Assembly (NCBI GenBank): GCA_030615655.1
Contig: JAUWYU010000111.1
Span: 1-5,493, forward strand
DNA length: 5,493 nucleotides
Source of the DNA: Dehalococcoidia bacterium
Lineage (GTDB): Bacteria > Chloroflexota > Dehalococcoidia > Dehalococcoidales > RBG-16-60-22
Reading direction: 5' to 3'
Shown in pieces: positions 1 through 5,493 of this stretch (positions within the stretch are counted from its first letter, which is position 1; every line of letters begins with the position of its first letter). The notes beneath the pieces were generated by a model. The model was not told the DNA's origin. It was given only the letters and a program-made list of their open reading frames with translations, and did not search any database. A program made the translations under genes and the position numbers.

Positions 1-1273
1 GCACATCCCCGGACTTTATCTTTCCATCCATAATCACCCTGGTGGCCTCTTCCTCGGAGTCAAATACCCTGGCCGGGCCACGGTGCACCATCATCTCCGG
101 AGCCACCGCCGCCCTCTTGACCACGGCGCCTTCCGGCGCCAGGTTACCGAAAAGCATGACAAGTCCACCCGTTGCCGTATGGGCGGTTTTCACAGAACGG
201 ATAACCTCACTATCCAGCGTCCTTACACCGGCGATATTTTCCCCCACCGTTTTCCCGGTCACGGTTTTAGATTTCAGCTTCAATAATTCCTTCAACTCAC
301 CCATGACCGCCGGTATACCTCCGGCCATGTCCAGGGCTTCGATATGGTGCGGGCCGCTCGGCCTCATCTTGCAGAGGTAGGGAGTGCGCTGGCTTACCTC
401 GTTTATCATCAACAGGTTAAAGTCAACACCCGCCTCGTTAGCTATAGCCATAAGATGCAAGACCGAATTGCTGCTGCCTCCCAGAGCCATATCCACCGTA
501 AAAGCGTTATAGATAGCGTCACTATTAATAATAATGCCGGGCCGGACATCGTCGGCCAGAAGTCTCATCACCTGCTGTCCGGCTTCCCTGGCCAGTCCCT
601 GACGCCTGTCGTCAACCGCCGGAATCGTGCCGTTACCCGGCAGGCCCATACCCAGCGCCTCCGTCAGGCAGTTCATGGTATTGGCGGTAAACATGCCCGC
701 GCAGCTGCCGCAGCCCGGACAGGCCATCTGCTCCAGCCTTACCAGTTCCTCCTCAGTCATTTTACCACCCGTCACAGCCCCCACACCCTCAAATACCGTG
801 TTGAGGTCTATCTTTTCCCCGTCCAGATGCCCCGCCATCATGGGACCGCCGCTGACGAATATACAGGGCAGGTCCATCCGAACTGCCGCCATGAGCATCC
901 CGGGGATAATCTTGTCACAGTTAGGTATGAAAACCAGTGCGTCAAAAGCATGCGCCTCGGTCATTATTTCCACCGAATCGGCAATCAGCTCGCGACTTGG
1001 CAGGCTGTATTTCATGCCGTCGTGGTTCATGGCAATGCCATCACACACGGCAATCGTATTGAACTCAAAGGGAACGCCTCCTCCCTCGCGCACACCGGCC
1101 TTGACGGCTTCGGCAATTTCGCGCAGGTGGATGTGCCCGGGCACAATCTCCGTGAAGCTGTTAACGATGCCGATAAACGGCTTGCTCATATCGTCACGGG
1201 TACAGCCCAGAGCGTACAGCAGGGACCGATGAGACGCCCTCACAAGTCCTTTTTTTACAGCGTCACTTTTCAC
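1..1273 (-). CDS. ilvD: Dihydroxy-acid dehydratase IlvD, 3' end outside window
   Basis: IlvD dehydrates 2,3-dihydroxy-isovalerate and 2,3-dihydroxy-3-methylvalerate to the 2-keto acids that lead to valine/leucine and isoleucine; it is a cytoplasmic Fe-S enzyme. I translated the minus strand by hand: 424 codons are open with no stop or frameshift to the window edge. IlvD proteins are usually about 550-560 residues, so roughly 130 C-terminal residues are missing. Visible landmarks are VNSFTEIVPGH (37-47), FNTIAVCDGIAMNHDGM (71-87), YSLPSRELIADS (89-100), PNCDK (117-121; cluster Cys119, metal-binding Asp120 and the lysine carbamylated in the family), FVSGGPM (139-145), CPGCGSCAGMFTANTMNCLTEA (from 185, cut here to its key cysteines 185, 188 and 191) and GGSSNSVLHL around 277-286. 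The start is GTG at 1273-1271, preceded 8 nt upstream by GGAGG (1286-1282). It is probably transcribed from its own promoter through an attenuator-like leader. Downstream ilv/leu genes may follow outside the window. Confidence 0.96.
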   Translation of the reverse strand, partial: MKSDAVKKGLVRASHRSLLYALGCTRDDMSKPFIGIVNSFTEIVPGHIHLREIAEAVKAGVREGGGVPFEFNTIAVCDGIAMNHDGMKYSLPSRELIADSVEIMTEAHAFDALVFIPNCDKIIPGMLMAAVRMDLPCIFVSGGPMMAGHLDGEKIDLNTVFEGVGAVTGGKMTEEELVRLEQMACPGCGSCAGMFTANTMNCLTEALGMGLPGNGTIPAVDDRRQGLAREAGQQVMRLLADDVRPGIIINSDAIYNAFTVDMALGGSSNSVLHLMAIANEAGVDFNLLMINEVSQRTPYLCKMRPSGPHHIEALDMAGGIPAVMGELKELLKLKSKTVTGKTVGENIAGVRTLDSEVIRSVKTAHTATGGLVMLFGNLAPEGAVVKRAAVAPEMMVHRGPARVFDSEEEATRVIMDGKIKSGDV

Positions 1274-1281
1274 CTGCTACC

Positions 1282-1286
1282 CCTCC
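1282..1286 (-). promoter_or_regulatory. Ribosome binding site of ilvD
   Basis: GGAGG on the minus strand lies 8 nt before the GTG start at 1273-1271. It decides the start codon, since no ATG lies near the conserved beginning of the protein. Confidence 0.8.
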
Positions 1287-1298
1287 AAAAAGCTCTAC

Positions 1299-1325
1299 TA
1301 AAAAAATAACCGCCTCTTGAGACGG
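1299..1325 (-). terminator. Terminator-like hairpin in the ilvD leader (candidate attenuator)
   Basis: The minus strand reads CCGTCTCAAGAGGCGG at 1325-1310, which folds as CCGTCT/GGCGG-type arms: six to seven pairs including one G-U, closing on CAAG. It is followed at once by TTATTTTTTTA (1309-1299), a U-rich tract typical of intrinsic terminators. It lies downstream of the predicted ilvD promoter and 26 nt before the ilvD start codon, so it would stop transcription of ilvD itself unless antiterminated. It could also reduce read-through from the upstream CoA-transferase gene. The stem is modest in length, so strength is uncertain. Confidence 0.6.
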
Positions 1326-1357
1326 ACCGGGAAAATCAACTTTTAGCTTAAAGCCCG

Positions 1358-1369
1358 TATCTAAAGATA
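1358..1369. repeat. 12-bp inverted repeat over the ilvD -10 box
   Basis: TATCTTTAGATA on the minus strand is a perfect 5-2-5 inverted repeat covering the predicted -10 box and reaching the predicted start of transcription. It sits where a repressor operator could lie. It is short and AT-rich, so it may be chance; no second copy was noticed in the window. Confidence 0.25.
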
Positions 1370-1393
1370 GCATGAGCGCCCGTTTATTGTCAA
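1364..1393 (-). promoter_or_regulatory. Predicted sigma70 promoter of ilvD
   Basis: On the minus strand a perfect -35 box TTGACA (1393-1388) is followed after 18 nt by TATCTT (1369-1364). A TG one base before the -10 box (TGCTATCTT) makes it an extended -10 element. Transcription would begin around 1358-1356, about 84 nt before the ilvD start codon. The match is seen directly in the sequence; promoter activity is inferred. Confidence 0.65.
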
Positions 1394-1427
1394 GCTAGCG
1401 CATCGTATTTTTAGCGTTTGGCTGATG

Positions 1428-2777
1428 TTACCAGTGCAAGCCAGCGGTTCCCCTGGTTATGATATTCGCTTTACGGGCGGCTTCTTCCAGTTCGTCACGG
1501 AAATCAGGATGGGCGATGGAAATAAGGAGCTTGGCCCGCTGCCACGTGCTCTTCCCTTTAAGGTTAACCATGCCGTACTCGGTGACGATAAGTGAGACAT
1601 CGGATGCCGGCACGGTAACCATGTCCCCGAGTTCCAGCGTGATCACGATATTTGATATCAATTTACCGTTCCTATCTTCACGTGTCGAGTGGAGACAGAT
1701 AAACGCTTTACCTCCCGGCGACATATAGGCCCCCCGGGTAAACTCCAGCTGGCCGCCGGTGCCGCTAATCTGGCGGAGACCGACCGATTCCGAGCATACC
1801 TGACCCCTCAGGTCCACCCTGAGGGCACTGTTTATGGCTATCTGCTTCTCATTCCGGGCAATGATGTACGGGTCATTGGTATAGTCAACCGGAAAACCGG
1901 CCAGCACCGGATTCCGATTCATAAACTTGTATAGCTTCTCCGAGCCGGCGGCAAAGCAGTGTACAGCCTTACCCGGGTTGAGGCTTTTCTTCCTGCCGGT
2001 GACTACCCCCGCCTCAATCAGCTCCATCATGCTGTCATTAAACATCTCGCTGTGTATGCCCAGGTCCTTAATACTGTGTTTTACCAGCAGTTTGCCGACG
2101 ACGCTGGGTATGGCGCCTACACCAAGTTGGATGGTAGCTCCGTCTTCTATCTGCTCGGCCAGGTACTCAGCTATGGCTTCATCCTCAGTAGTTATCGGCG
2201 CTGCCGGGAACTCCGGTATCCTGTATTCGTAGTTCTCAACGATATAACCAACCTGAGAAATATTGACTACCTCATCATAGCCGCCGTAGACCCACGGCTG
2301 ATGTTCGTTAACCTCGACGACTACGGTCCTGGCTACATCACAGGCTGCCTTCTGCCGTGTAATGGCCGTGCCGAAATTAAAGTTGCCCTCCTCATCCATC
2401 GGCGTTACTTCAATGAAGGTTATATCCACCTCGTCTTTCAACCACTCCCGGTACATCCTGGGGCCTTCACTCAGACCAAACGGAATGTAGGAGCAACACC
2501 CCAGACGGTGGTAGTCCCTCTCCACCTTTCCCAGGAACCACGAGTTGTGGATGAAGTGCTCCTGGTTGGGGTCAATCCCGGGGAGCCGGGTATGCGAATG
2601 CTCCGCCCTGATTTTTACTTCCCTCAACTCCGGTGCCCGCTCGGCCAGTTTTTCATCTATCAGCGATGGGAAGCCGCAAATAGCCCCGTAGTCAATCCAC
2701 ATACCGGACTTCACCAGTCCGGCGGCTTCCTCGGTGGAAATCAGCTTGCGTTTATATTCGTCGCGAAAATCTGCCAA
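1428..2777 (-). CDS. Acetyl-CoA hydrolase/transferase family CoA-transferase
   Basis: This 449-residue protein belongs to the family that includes 4-hydroxybutyrate CoA-transferase, butyryl-CoA:acetate CoA-transferase and acetyl-CoA hydrolase. These enzymes move CoA between an acyl-CoA and a free carboxylate through a glutamyl-CoA thioester. The length is typical of the family. Visible motifs are QLGVGAIPS (217-225), LGIHSEMFND (239-248) with Glu244 in the position of the catalytic glutamate, GQVCSESVGLRQ (325-336), SGTGGQLEFTRGA (338-350), TEYGMVNLKGKS (399-410) and IAHPDFRDEL (421-430). The start is TTG at 2777-2775, supported by AGGAG 5 nt upstream; an in-frame stop lies just beyond. It follows rpiB by 26 nt and is probably the last gene of the tsaB operon. 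The family assignment is firm, but the substrate pair cannot be fixed from sequence. The usual NAE at the GQV motif reads CSE here. Confidence 0.93.
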   Translation of the reverse strand: MADFRDEYKRKLISTEEAAGLVKSGMWIDYGAICGFPSLIDEKLAERAPELREVKIRAEHSHTRLPGIDPNQEHFIHNSWFLGKVERDYHRLGCCSYIPFGLSEGPRMYREWLKDEVDITFIEVTPMDEEGNFNFGTAITRQKAACDVARTVVVEVNEHQPWVYGGYDEVVNISQVGYIVENYEYRIPEFPAAPITTEDEAIAEYLAEQIEDGATIQLGVGAIPSVVGKLLVKHSIKDLGIHSEMFNDSMMELIEAGVVTGRKKSLNPGKAVHCFAAGSEKLYKFMNRNPVLAGFPVDYTNDPYIIARNEKQIAINSALRVDLRGQVCSESVGLRQISGTGGQLEFTRGAYMSPGGKAFICLHSTREDRNGKLISNIVITLELGDMVTVPASDVSLIVTEYGMVNLKGKSTWQRAKLLISIAHPDFRDELEEAARKANIITRGTAGLHW

Positions 2778-2782
2778 AATAT

Positions 2783-2787
2783 CTCCT
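2783..2787 (-). promoter_or_regulatory. Ribosome binding site deciding the CoA-transferase TTG start
   Basis: AGGAG on the minus strand lies 5 nt before TTG at 2777-2775. The next in-frame ATG would be at codon 26, inside the conserved N-terminal part, so the TTG start is preferred. Confidence 0.7.
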
Positions 2788-2803
2788 AACCCCTAAAACT
2801 CTA

Positions 2804-3250
2804 TTAGCCCAGTTGCTTTTCTTCTATCTCCTTTATCTTATTCACCCTCGCTACATGTCTATCGCCCTCAAACTCGTTGGTTAGAAAAGCCTCAAGGATA
2901 GCCGGTACACACGCTTTCCCTTCCTCGCCCGACAGACAGCAGATTTGAGCATCATTATGCTGACGAGCCCGCCTGGCGGTAAAAGCGTTATAGCACTGGG
3001 CAGCCCTTATCCCCTTTACTTTGTTGGCGGCGATACACATACCAATACCGGTGCCGCATATCAAAATGCCACGGTCAAAATCGCCTCTCTTTATCGCTTC
3101 AGCTACTTTTTCCGCAATGTCAGGATAATCTACCGAATCTTCGGTATAGCAACCGAAGTCCTTATAACTATGCCCCGCTTCCTTAACCAGCTTAATTACA
3201 AGCGGTTTAAGAACCAGTCCTCTGTGGTCACCGCCGATAGCAATACGCAC
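2804..3250 (-). CDS. rpiB: Ribose-5-phosphate isomerase B
   Basis: RpiB interconverts ribose-5-phosphate and ribulose-5-phosphate in the non-oxidative pentose phosphate pathway. The 148-residue length is normal for the RpiB/LacAB family. Seen in the protein: GGDHRG (6-11) with the substrate-contacting Asp8-His9, DYPDIAEKVA (41-50), ICGTGIGMCIAANK (64-77) with Cys65 in the catalytic-base position, RQHND (96-100) with His98 in the ring-opening position, and the C-terminal phosphate-binding pattern FEGDRHVARV (127-136). The start is GTG at 3250-3248 with a perfect AGGAGG 8 nt upstream. Several cysteines beyond the catalytic one (34, 72, 86, 104, 105, 114) are present, more than is usual. It sits 31 nt after tsaC and 26 nt before the CoA-transferase, so co-transcription is likely. 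Allose-6-phosphate or galactose-6-phosphate isomerase is a less likely alternative, as there is no sugar-uptake context. Confidence 0.95.
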   Translation of the reverse strand: MRIAIGGDHRGLVLKPLVIKLVKEAGHSYKDFGCYTEDSVDYPDIAEKVAEAIKRGDFDRGILICGTGIGMCIAANKVKGIRAAQCYNAFTARRARQHNDAQICCLSGEEGKACVPAILEAFLTNEFEGDRHVARVNKIKEIEEKQLG

Positions 3251-3258
3251 TGACGCAA

Positions 3259-3264
3259 CCTCCT
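3259..3264 (-). promoter_or_regulatory. Ribosome binding site of rpiB
   Basis: AGGAGG, the full anti-16S complement, lies 8 nt before the GTG start of rpiB on the minus strand. It confirms a non-ATG start and is the strongest such site in the window. Confidence 0.8.
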
Positions 3265-3281
3265 AAAATTAATGATAACAC

Positions 3282-3941
3282 TCACGTGGAACCCTGAAGT
3301 CTCTTTAACACGTCGCGGACTTCCAGCCAGCTGACACGCCCCTGCCGGATAAGCTGTGGTGGACTGGCTGCCAAATCCACTATGGTGGATAGCTCACGCC
3401 TTGCCAGCGTCCCCTGGTCCAGTATCAGCGCTACATCCTGAATGGTCTCTCCCAACTGCTCCACGACCTCTTCAGCCGCGTAAGGCGTTGGCCGCCCGCT
3501 GATATTGGCGCTGGTAGTGGTCAACGGCCGCCCCGTCATTTCCGCCAGATTTAACATCACACGGTTGTCAGGAACCCGTATACCTATGGTATCCAGTCCG
3601 GCAACCAGCATGGGTGGTATTATCTCTCTTTTCGGCAGCACCAGTGTCAGTGCTCCGGGGAGAAAACGGACGGCGAGCTGACGGGCAGCCTCGTCCACAT
3701 ACGCATACTTCCCCGCCTCTTCAATAGAGTTTACAGCTACATGTATCGGGTTGGCGTACGAGCGACCTTTCAGATGAAAGACCTTGGCTACGGCCCGGGT
3801 ATCAAGGGCATTAGCCGAGAAAGCGTAACCGGTATCGGTCGGGCACACCACCACTTCACCCCTAGCTATAAGTCTGGCGGCCTGCTCAAGTACTTTGGGG
3901 TCGGGACTGGCTGCGTCTATCTTTTCTATCCTGACGGTCAC
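3282..3941 (-). CDS. tsaC: L-threonylcarbamoyladenylate synthase (TsaC/YrdC/Sua5 family)
   Basis: TsaC makes threonylcarbamoyl-AMP from threonine, bicarbonate and ATP, the first step of t6A tRNA modification. From the chosen start it has 219 residues: a single YrdC domain without the extra C-terminal Sua5 domain. Motifs are CPTDTGY (33-39), the nucleotide-site basic pair in HLKGRS (Lys58, Arg60), FLPGALTLVLP (93-103), IGIRVPD (119-125), TTTSANISG (141-149) and STIVD (185-189). The usual YGL after PTDT reads YAF. I chose GTG at 3941-3939 because GAGG lies 6 nt upstream and the tsaD stop codon is just 1 nt away. A longer version from GTG at 3962 (226 residues, overlapping tsaD by 20 nt) has no visible ribosome binding site. 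It lies directly after tsaD and 31 nt before rpiB, within a t6A gene cluster. Confidence 0.94.
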   Translation of the reverse strand: MTVRIEKIDAASPDPKVLEQAARLIARGEVVVCPTDTGYAFSANALDTRAVAKVFHLKGRSYANPIHVAVNSIEEAGKYAYVDEAARQLAVRFLPGALTLVLPKREIIPPMLVAGLDTIGIRVPDNRVMLNLAEMTGRPLTTTSANISGRPTPYAAEEVVEQLGETIQDVALILDQGTLARRELSTIVDLAASPPQLIRQGRVSWLEVRDVLKRLQGST

Positions 3942-3942
3942 A

Positions 3943-4950
3943 TTATACCTCAAGCGGAGCACTGGGTAATACGTTAAGGTTCAAATCAGAAATCTCCCCC
4001 CTCTTCAGTCTAGCGTATCCGGCAGTGGCAATCATAGCCGCATTATCAGTACACAAGGAAAGTTCAGGAAAGAACACCTCAATCCCCTTCCGCCGGCAAG
4101 TCTCCTGAAAAGCCTCTCTCAGCCGTTTGTTGGCCGTGACACCACCGGTAACACTGACCGCCGACGCTCCCCGCTCTTCAGCCGCACGTATTGTTTTGGA
4201 GACCAGAACATCCACAATTGCCTCCTGAAAGCTGGCGGCAATATCGGCCAGCGGCAAATCCTCATTCCGGGCAACCTTCTCTCTAAAGGCATTGGTAACG
4301 GACGTCTTCAACCCGCTGAAACTGAAATCAAGTGTCCTGGCTCTCATCATCGGCCGCGGAAAGCTAAAGGCTTTTCTGTTCCCCTGCCTGGATAATTTAT
4401 CAATCACCGGCCCGCCGGGAAAGTCAAGACCGAGAAACTTGGCAATCTTGTCAAAGGCCTCGCCAGCAGCATCATCAAGAGTAGTGCCAAGTAATTCGTA
4501 CCGGACGGAATCCTGAACGTAAAGCAGCATGGTATGCCCTCCGGAAACGGTCAGGCAAATATGGGGCACCGGCAGCCGGGGATTGCTGAGTCGGTTGGCG
4601 AAGATATGCCCTTCAATATGATGCACGCCAATCAGCGGCAACTGCCGTGAGTAACTTATTGACTTCGCCGCTGCCACGCCGACCAGCAGACAGCCGATAA
4701 GTCCCTGTTTAGAGGTGACGGCAACAGCTTCGACATCGTCCAGGGTTTTACCGGCGGAATCAAGAGCTTTTTTAATGACATAGCCGATGAGCTCGGTATG
4801 CCTTCTAGCGGCAATCTCCGGGACAACACCGCCAAACTGCCGTAAGAGGTCCAGTTGAGTGGCAATAACATTGGATAGAACCTCTTTGCCATCAACCACC
4901 AGAGCTGCCGAGGTCTCATCACATGAAGTCTCAATACCCAGAACCAACAT
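3943..4950 (-). CDS. tsaD: tRNA N6-adenosine threonylcarbamoyltransferase TsaD
   Basis: TsaD (Kae1/Gcp/YgjD) transfers the threonylcarbamoyl group from TC-AMP to N6 of A37 in tRNAs reading ANN codons, working in a complex with TsaB and TsaE. The 335-residue length is typical of bacteria. Visible parts are GIETSCDETSAAL (5-17), VPEIAARRH (43-51), the metal-binding HHIEGH with His111 and His115 as in E. coli numbering, TVSGGHTML (134-142), GTTLDDAAGEAFDK (155-168), FPGGP (177-181), FSFSGLKTSV (209-218), VTGGVTANKRLR (267-278) and CTDNAAMIA (300-308) with Asp302 as the third metal ligand. The one oddity is residues 79-86, TSKQGLIG, where the family normally has xGPGLxG. The start is ATG at 4950 with only a weak AGG 8 nt upstream. 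The gene begins 9 nt after the tsaB stop and ends 1 nt before tsaC. Confidence 0.97.
   Translation of the reverse strand: MLVLGIETSCDETSAALVVDGKEVLSNVIATQLDLLRQFGGVVPEIAARRHTELIGYVIKKALDSAGKTLDDVEAVAVTSKQGLIGCLLVGVAAAKSISYSRQLPLIGVHHIEGHIFANRLSNPRLPVPHICLTVSGGHTMLLYVQDSVRYELLGTTLDDAAGEAFDKIAKFLGLDFPGGPVIDKLSRQGNRKAFSFPRPMMRARTLDFSFSGLKTSVTNAFREKVARNEDLPLADIAASFQEAIVDVLVSKTIRAAEERGASAVSVTGGVTANKRLREAFQETCRRKGIEVFFPELSLCTDNAAMIATAGYARLKRGEISDLNLNVLPSAPLEV
3948..3951 (-). promoter_or_regulatory. Ribosome binding site deciding the tsaC start
   Basis: GAGG on the minus strand, inside the last codons of tsaD, lies 6 nt before GTG at 3941-3939. It supports the 219-residue TsaC over the longer form starting at 3962 and suggests translational coupling to the end of tsaD. 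Confidence 0.6.
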
Positions 4951-4959
4951 CGGTAAAAC

Positions 4960-5493
4960 CTAATCTCTTACCCGAGCATTACTCGAATATCTACCCATAA
5001 ACGCCTTAGCCGTCGATTCCTTTAAATACAGCGGGGTCAGAGAAAGGACATCGTCACTCTCTCCTCGTTCGAGGTGGCCTGCCGCCAACCGGGCCACCAC
5101 CGACCCGCTCGGTAAGGTTTCCACCGCCGATATGCTGATTCCCGATGAACCCATTTCCTGACTTACAATCTGACCGTATAATAATGCTCCGACACCGACA
5201 AACACGGCCGGCTCCTTTACCATTTTTGCCAGTCCCTTTACGTCGCCGACATAGTATTCACCTATCCTGGCAACATTGCTACCTACGGTACGGTATAGGG
5301 CCGCGTAGATGGTATCCCCGGTGCCGGCACTGATGATAGCACAAATCAGTGGTGATTTATTCCGGACACCATAAGCCAGGACTTCCAGCGTCGGCACGCC
5401 ATAGACAGGCTTACCGGTGCTGAAGGCAAGGACTTTACCTACCGTTACACCTACCCTTATTCCCGTCCAAGAACCCGGTCCCAACCCCACCCC
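4960..5493 (-). CDS. tsaB: t6A complex subunit TsaB, 5' end outside window
   Basis: TsaB (YeaZ) is the inactive ASKHA-fold paralogue of TsaD that dimerises with it and is needed for t6A formation in bacteria. The reading frame is open to the window edge and gives 177 residues ending in TAG at 4962-4960. The fragment begins GVGLGPGSWTGIRVGVTVGK, the family's GPGSFTG-type motif, which normally sits around residue 60-70, so about 60 N-terminal residues lie beyond 5493. The GTG at 5490 inside this motif is an internal valine codon and not a start. Further family-like parts are KPVYGVPTLEVLA and, near the C-terminus, LTPLYLKES. The GPGSF phenylalanine is Trp here, a mild change. The tsaD start follows 9 nt after its stop. 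A tsaE gene upstream is possible but unseen. Confidence 0.93.
   Translation of the reverse strand, partial: GVGLGPGSWTGIRVGVTVGKVLAFSTGKPVYGVPTLEVLAYGVRNKSPLICAIISAGTGDTIYAALYRTVGSNVARIGEYYVGDVKGLAKMVKEPAVFVGVGALLYGQIVSQEMGSSGISISAVETLPSGSVVARLAAGHLERGESDDVLSLTPLYLKESTAKAFMGRYSSNARVRD

Larger units (their letters stand above)
1274..1427 (-). promoter_or_regulatory. ilvD control region and 5' leader
   Basis: This 154-bp gap is the only sizeable non-coding stretch in the window. Read on the minus strand it holds, in order, a sigma70-type promoter, a predicted start of transcription near 1357, a short inverted repeat, a weak GGG...CCC foldback, a terminator-like hairpin with a U-tract, and a strong ribosome binding site. 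The leader from predicted start to GTG is about 84 nt. That is too short for a canonical T-box, and I see no T-box consensus. The order promoter, then terminator, then gene fits transcription attenuation in the control of a branched-chain amino-acid gene. The signal being sensed is not visible from sequence. Confidence 0.6.

Noticed and set aside
42..380. A 112-codon plus-strand frame at the left edge.
   Set aside because: It is antisense to the ilvD reading frame, which is open throughout, and it has no ribosome binding site or recognisable motif.
344..1309. A 321-codon plus-strand open frame.
   Set aside because: It lies antisense to ilvD, whose protein is clearly recognisable over the whole stretch; the plus-strand translation is His/Arg-rich low-complexity and resembles no family known to me.
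1263..1373. A 36-codon minus-strand frame from ATG at 1373 to a TGA overlapping the start of ilvD, ending with several Val/Ile/Leu codons; looked at as a leader peptide.
   Set aside because: Its ATG lies just upstream of the -10 box, before the predicted transcription start, there is no ribosome binding site, and the branched-chain codons fall within and after the hairpin instead of before it.
1388..1427. A possible terminator right after the CoA-transferase stop codon, including the GCTAGC palindrome.
   Set aside because: There is no stem of useful length followed by a U-tract here; the first good hairpin is the one in the ilvD leader.
1959..2789. A 276-codon plus-strand open frame.
   Set aside because: It is antisense to the CoA-transferase, which has the full set of family motifs; the frame is a by-product of codon bias on the coding strand.
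3942..3962. An upstream GTG (3962) as the tsaC start, giving a 20-nt overlap with tsaD.
   Set aside because: No ribosome binding site precedes it, while GTG at 3941 has GAGG at 6 nt spacing and the family's N-terminus begins about there.
4656..4934. A 92-codon minus-strand frame inside tsaD.
   Set aside because: It is an out-of-phase frame within a gene whose conserved motifs lie in another frame.

Overview
This window looks like a compact stretch of a bacterial chromosome with six genes, all read from the minus strand, so transcription runs from high to low coordinates. Base composition is close to balanced and gaps between genes are short. The only visible control region lies between 1274 and 1427. 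The gene content suggests an anaerobic or fermentative bacterium: it has a CoA-transferase of the acetate/butyrate/4-hydroxybutyrate type and an IlvD of the oxygen-labile enzyme type. Dehalococcoidia-like Chloroflexota or a Firmicute are guesses from general gene style only, and the sequence does not settle the phylum. No mobile element, CRISPR array, tRNA or rRNA was seen.

Layout in transcription order: tsaB (5493-4960, N-terminus cut by the window edge), tsaD (4950-3943), tsaC (3941-3282), rpiB (3250-2804), a 449-residue CoA-transferase (2777-1428), a 154-bp control region, then ilvD (1273 to beyond base 1, C-terminus cut). The first five genes are separated by 9, 1, 31, 26 and no more bases and carry no terminator or obvious promoter between them, so they are probably one operon. 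ilvD appears to have its own extended -10 promoter. A terminator-like hairpin stands between that promoter and the ilvD start codon, which is the layout of a transcription attenuator.

Functionally, TsaC makes threonylcarbamoyl-AMP from threonine, bicarbonate and ATP. TsaD, with TsaB (and TsaE, not in this window), transfers the threonylcarbamoyl group to A37 of ANN-decoding tRNAs. RpiB interconverts ribose-5-phosphate and ribulose-5-phosphate. The CoA-transferase moves CoA between a short-chain acyl-CoA and a carboxylate. IlvD performs the dehydration step of valine, isoleucine and (indirectly) leucine synthesis.

The window is mostly ordinary housekeeping. The points most worth a second look are the ilvD leader attenuator and a TsaD whose near-universal GPG loop reads KQG. 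No new multi-gene system was found.
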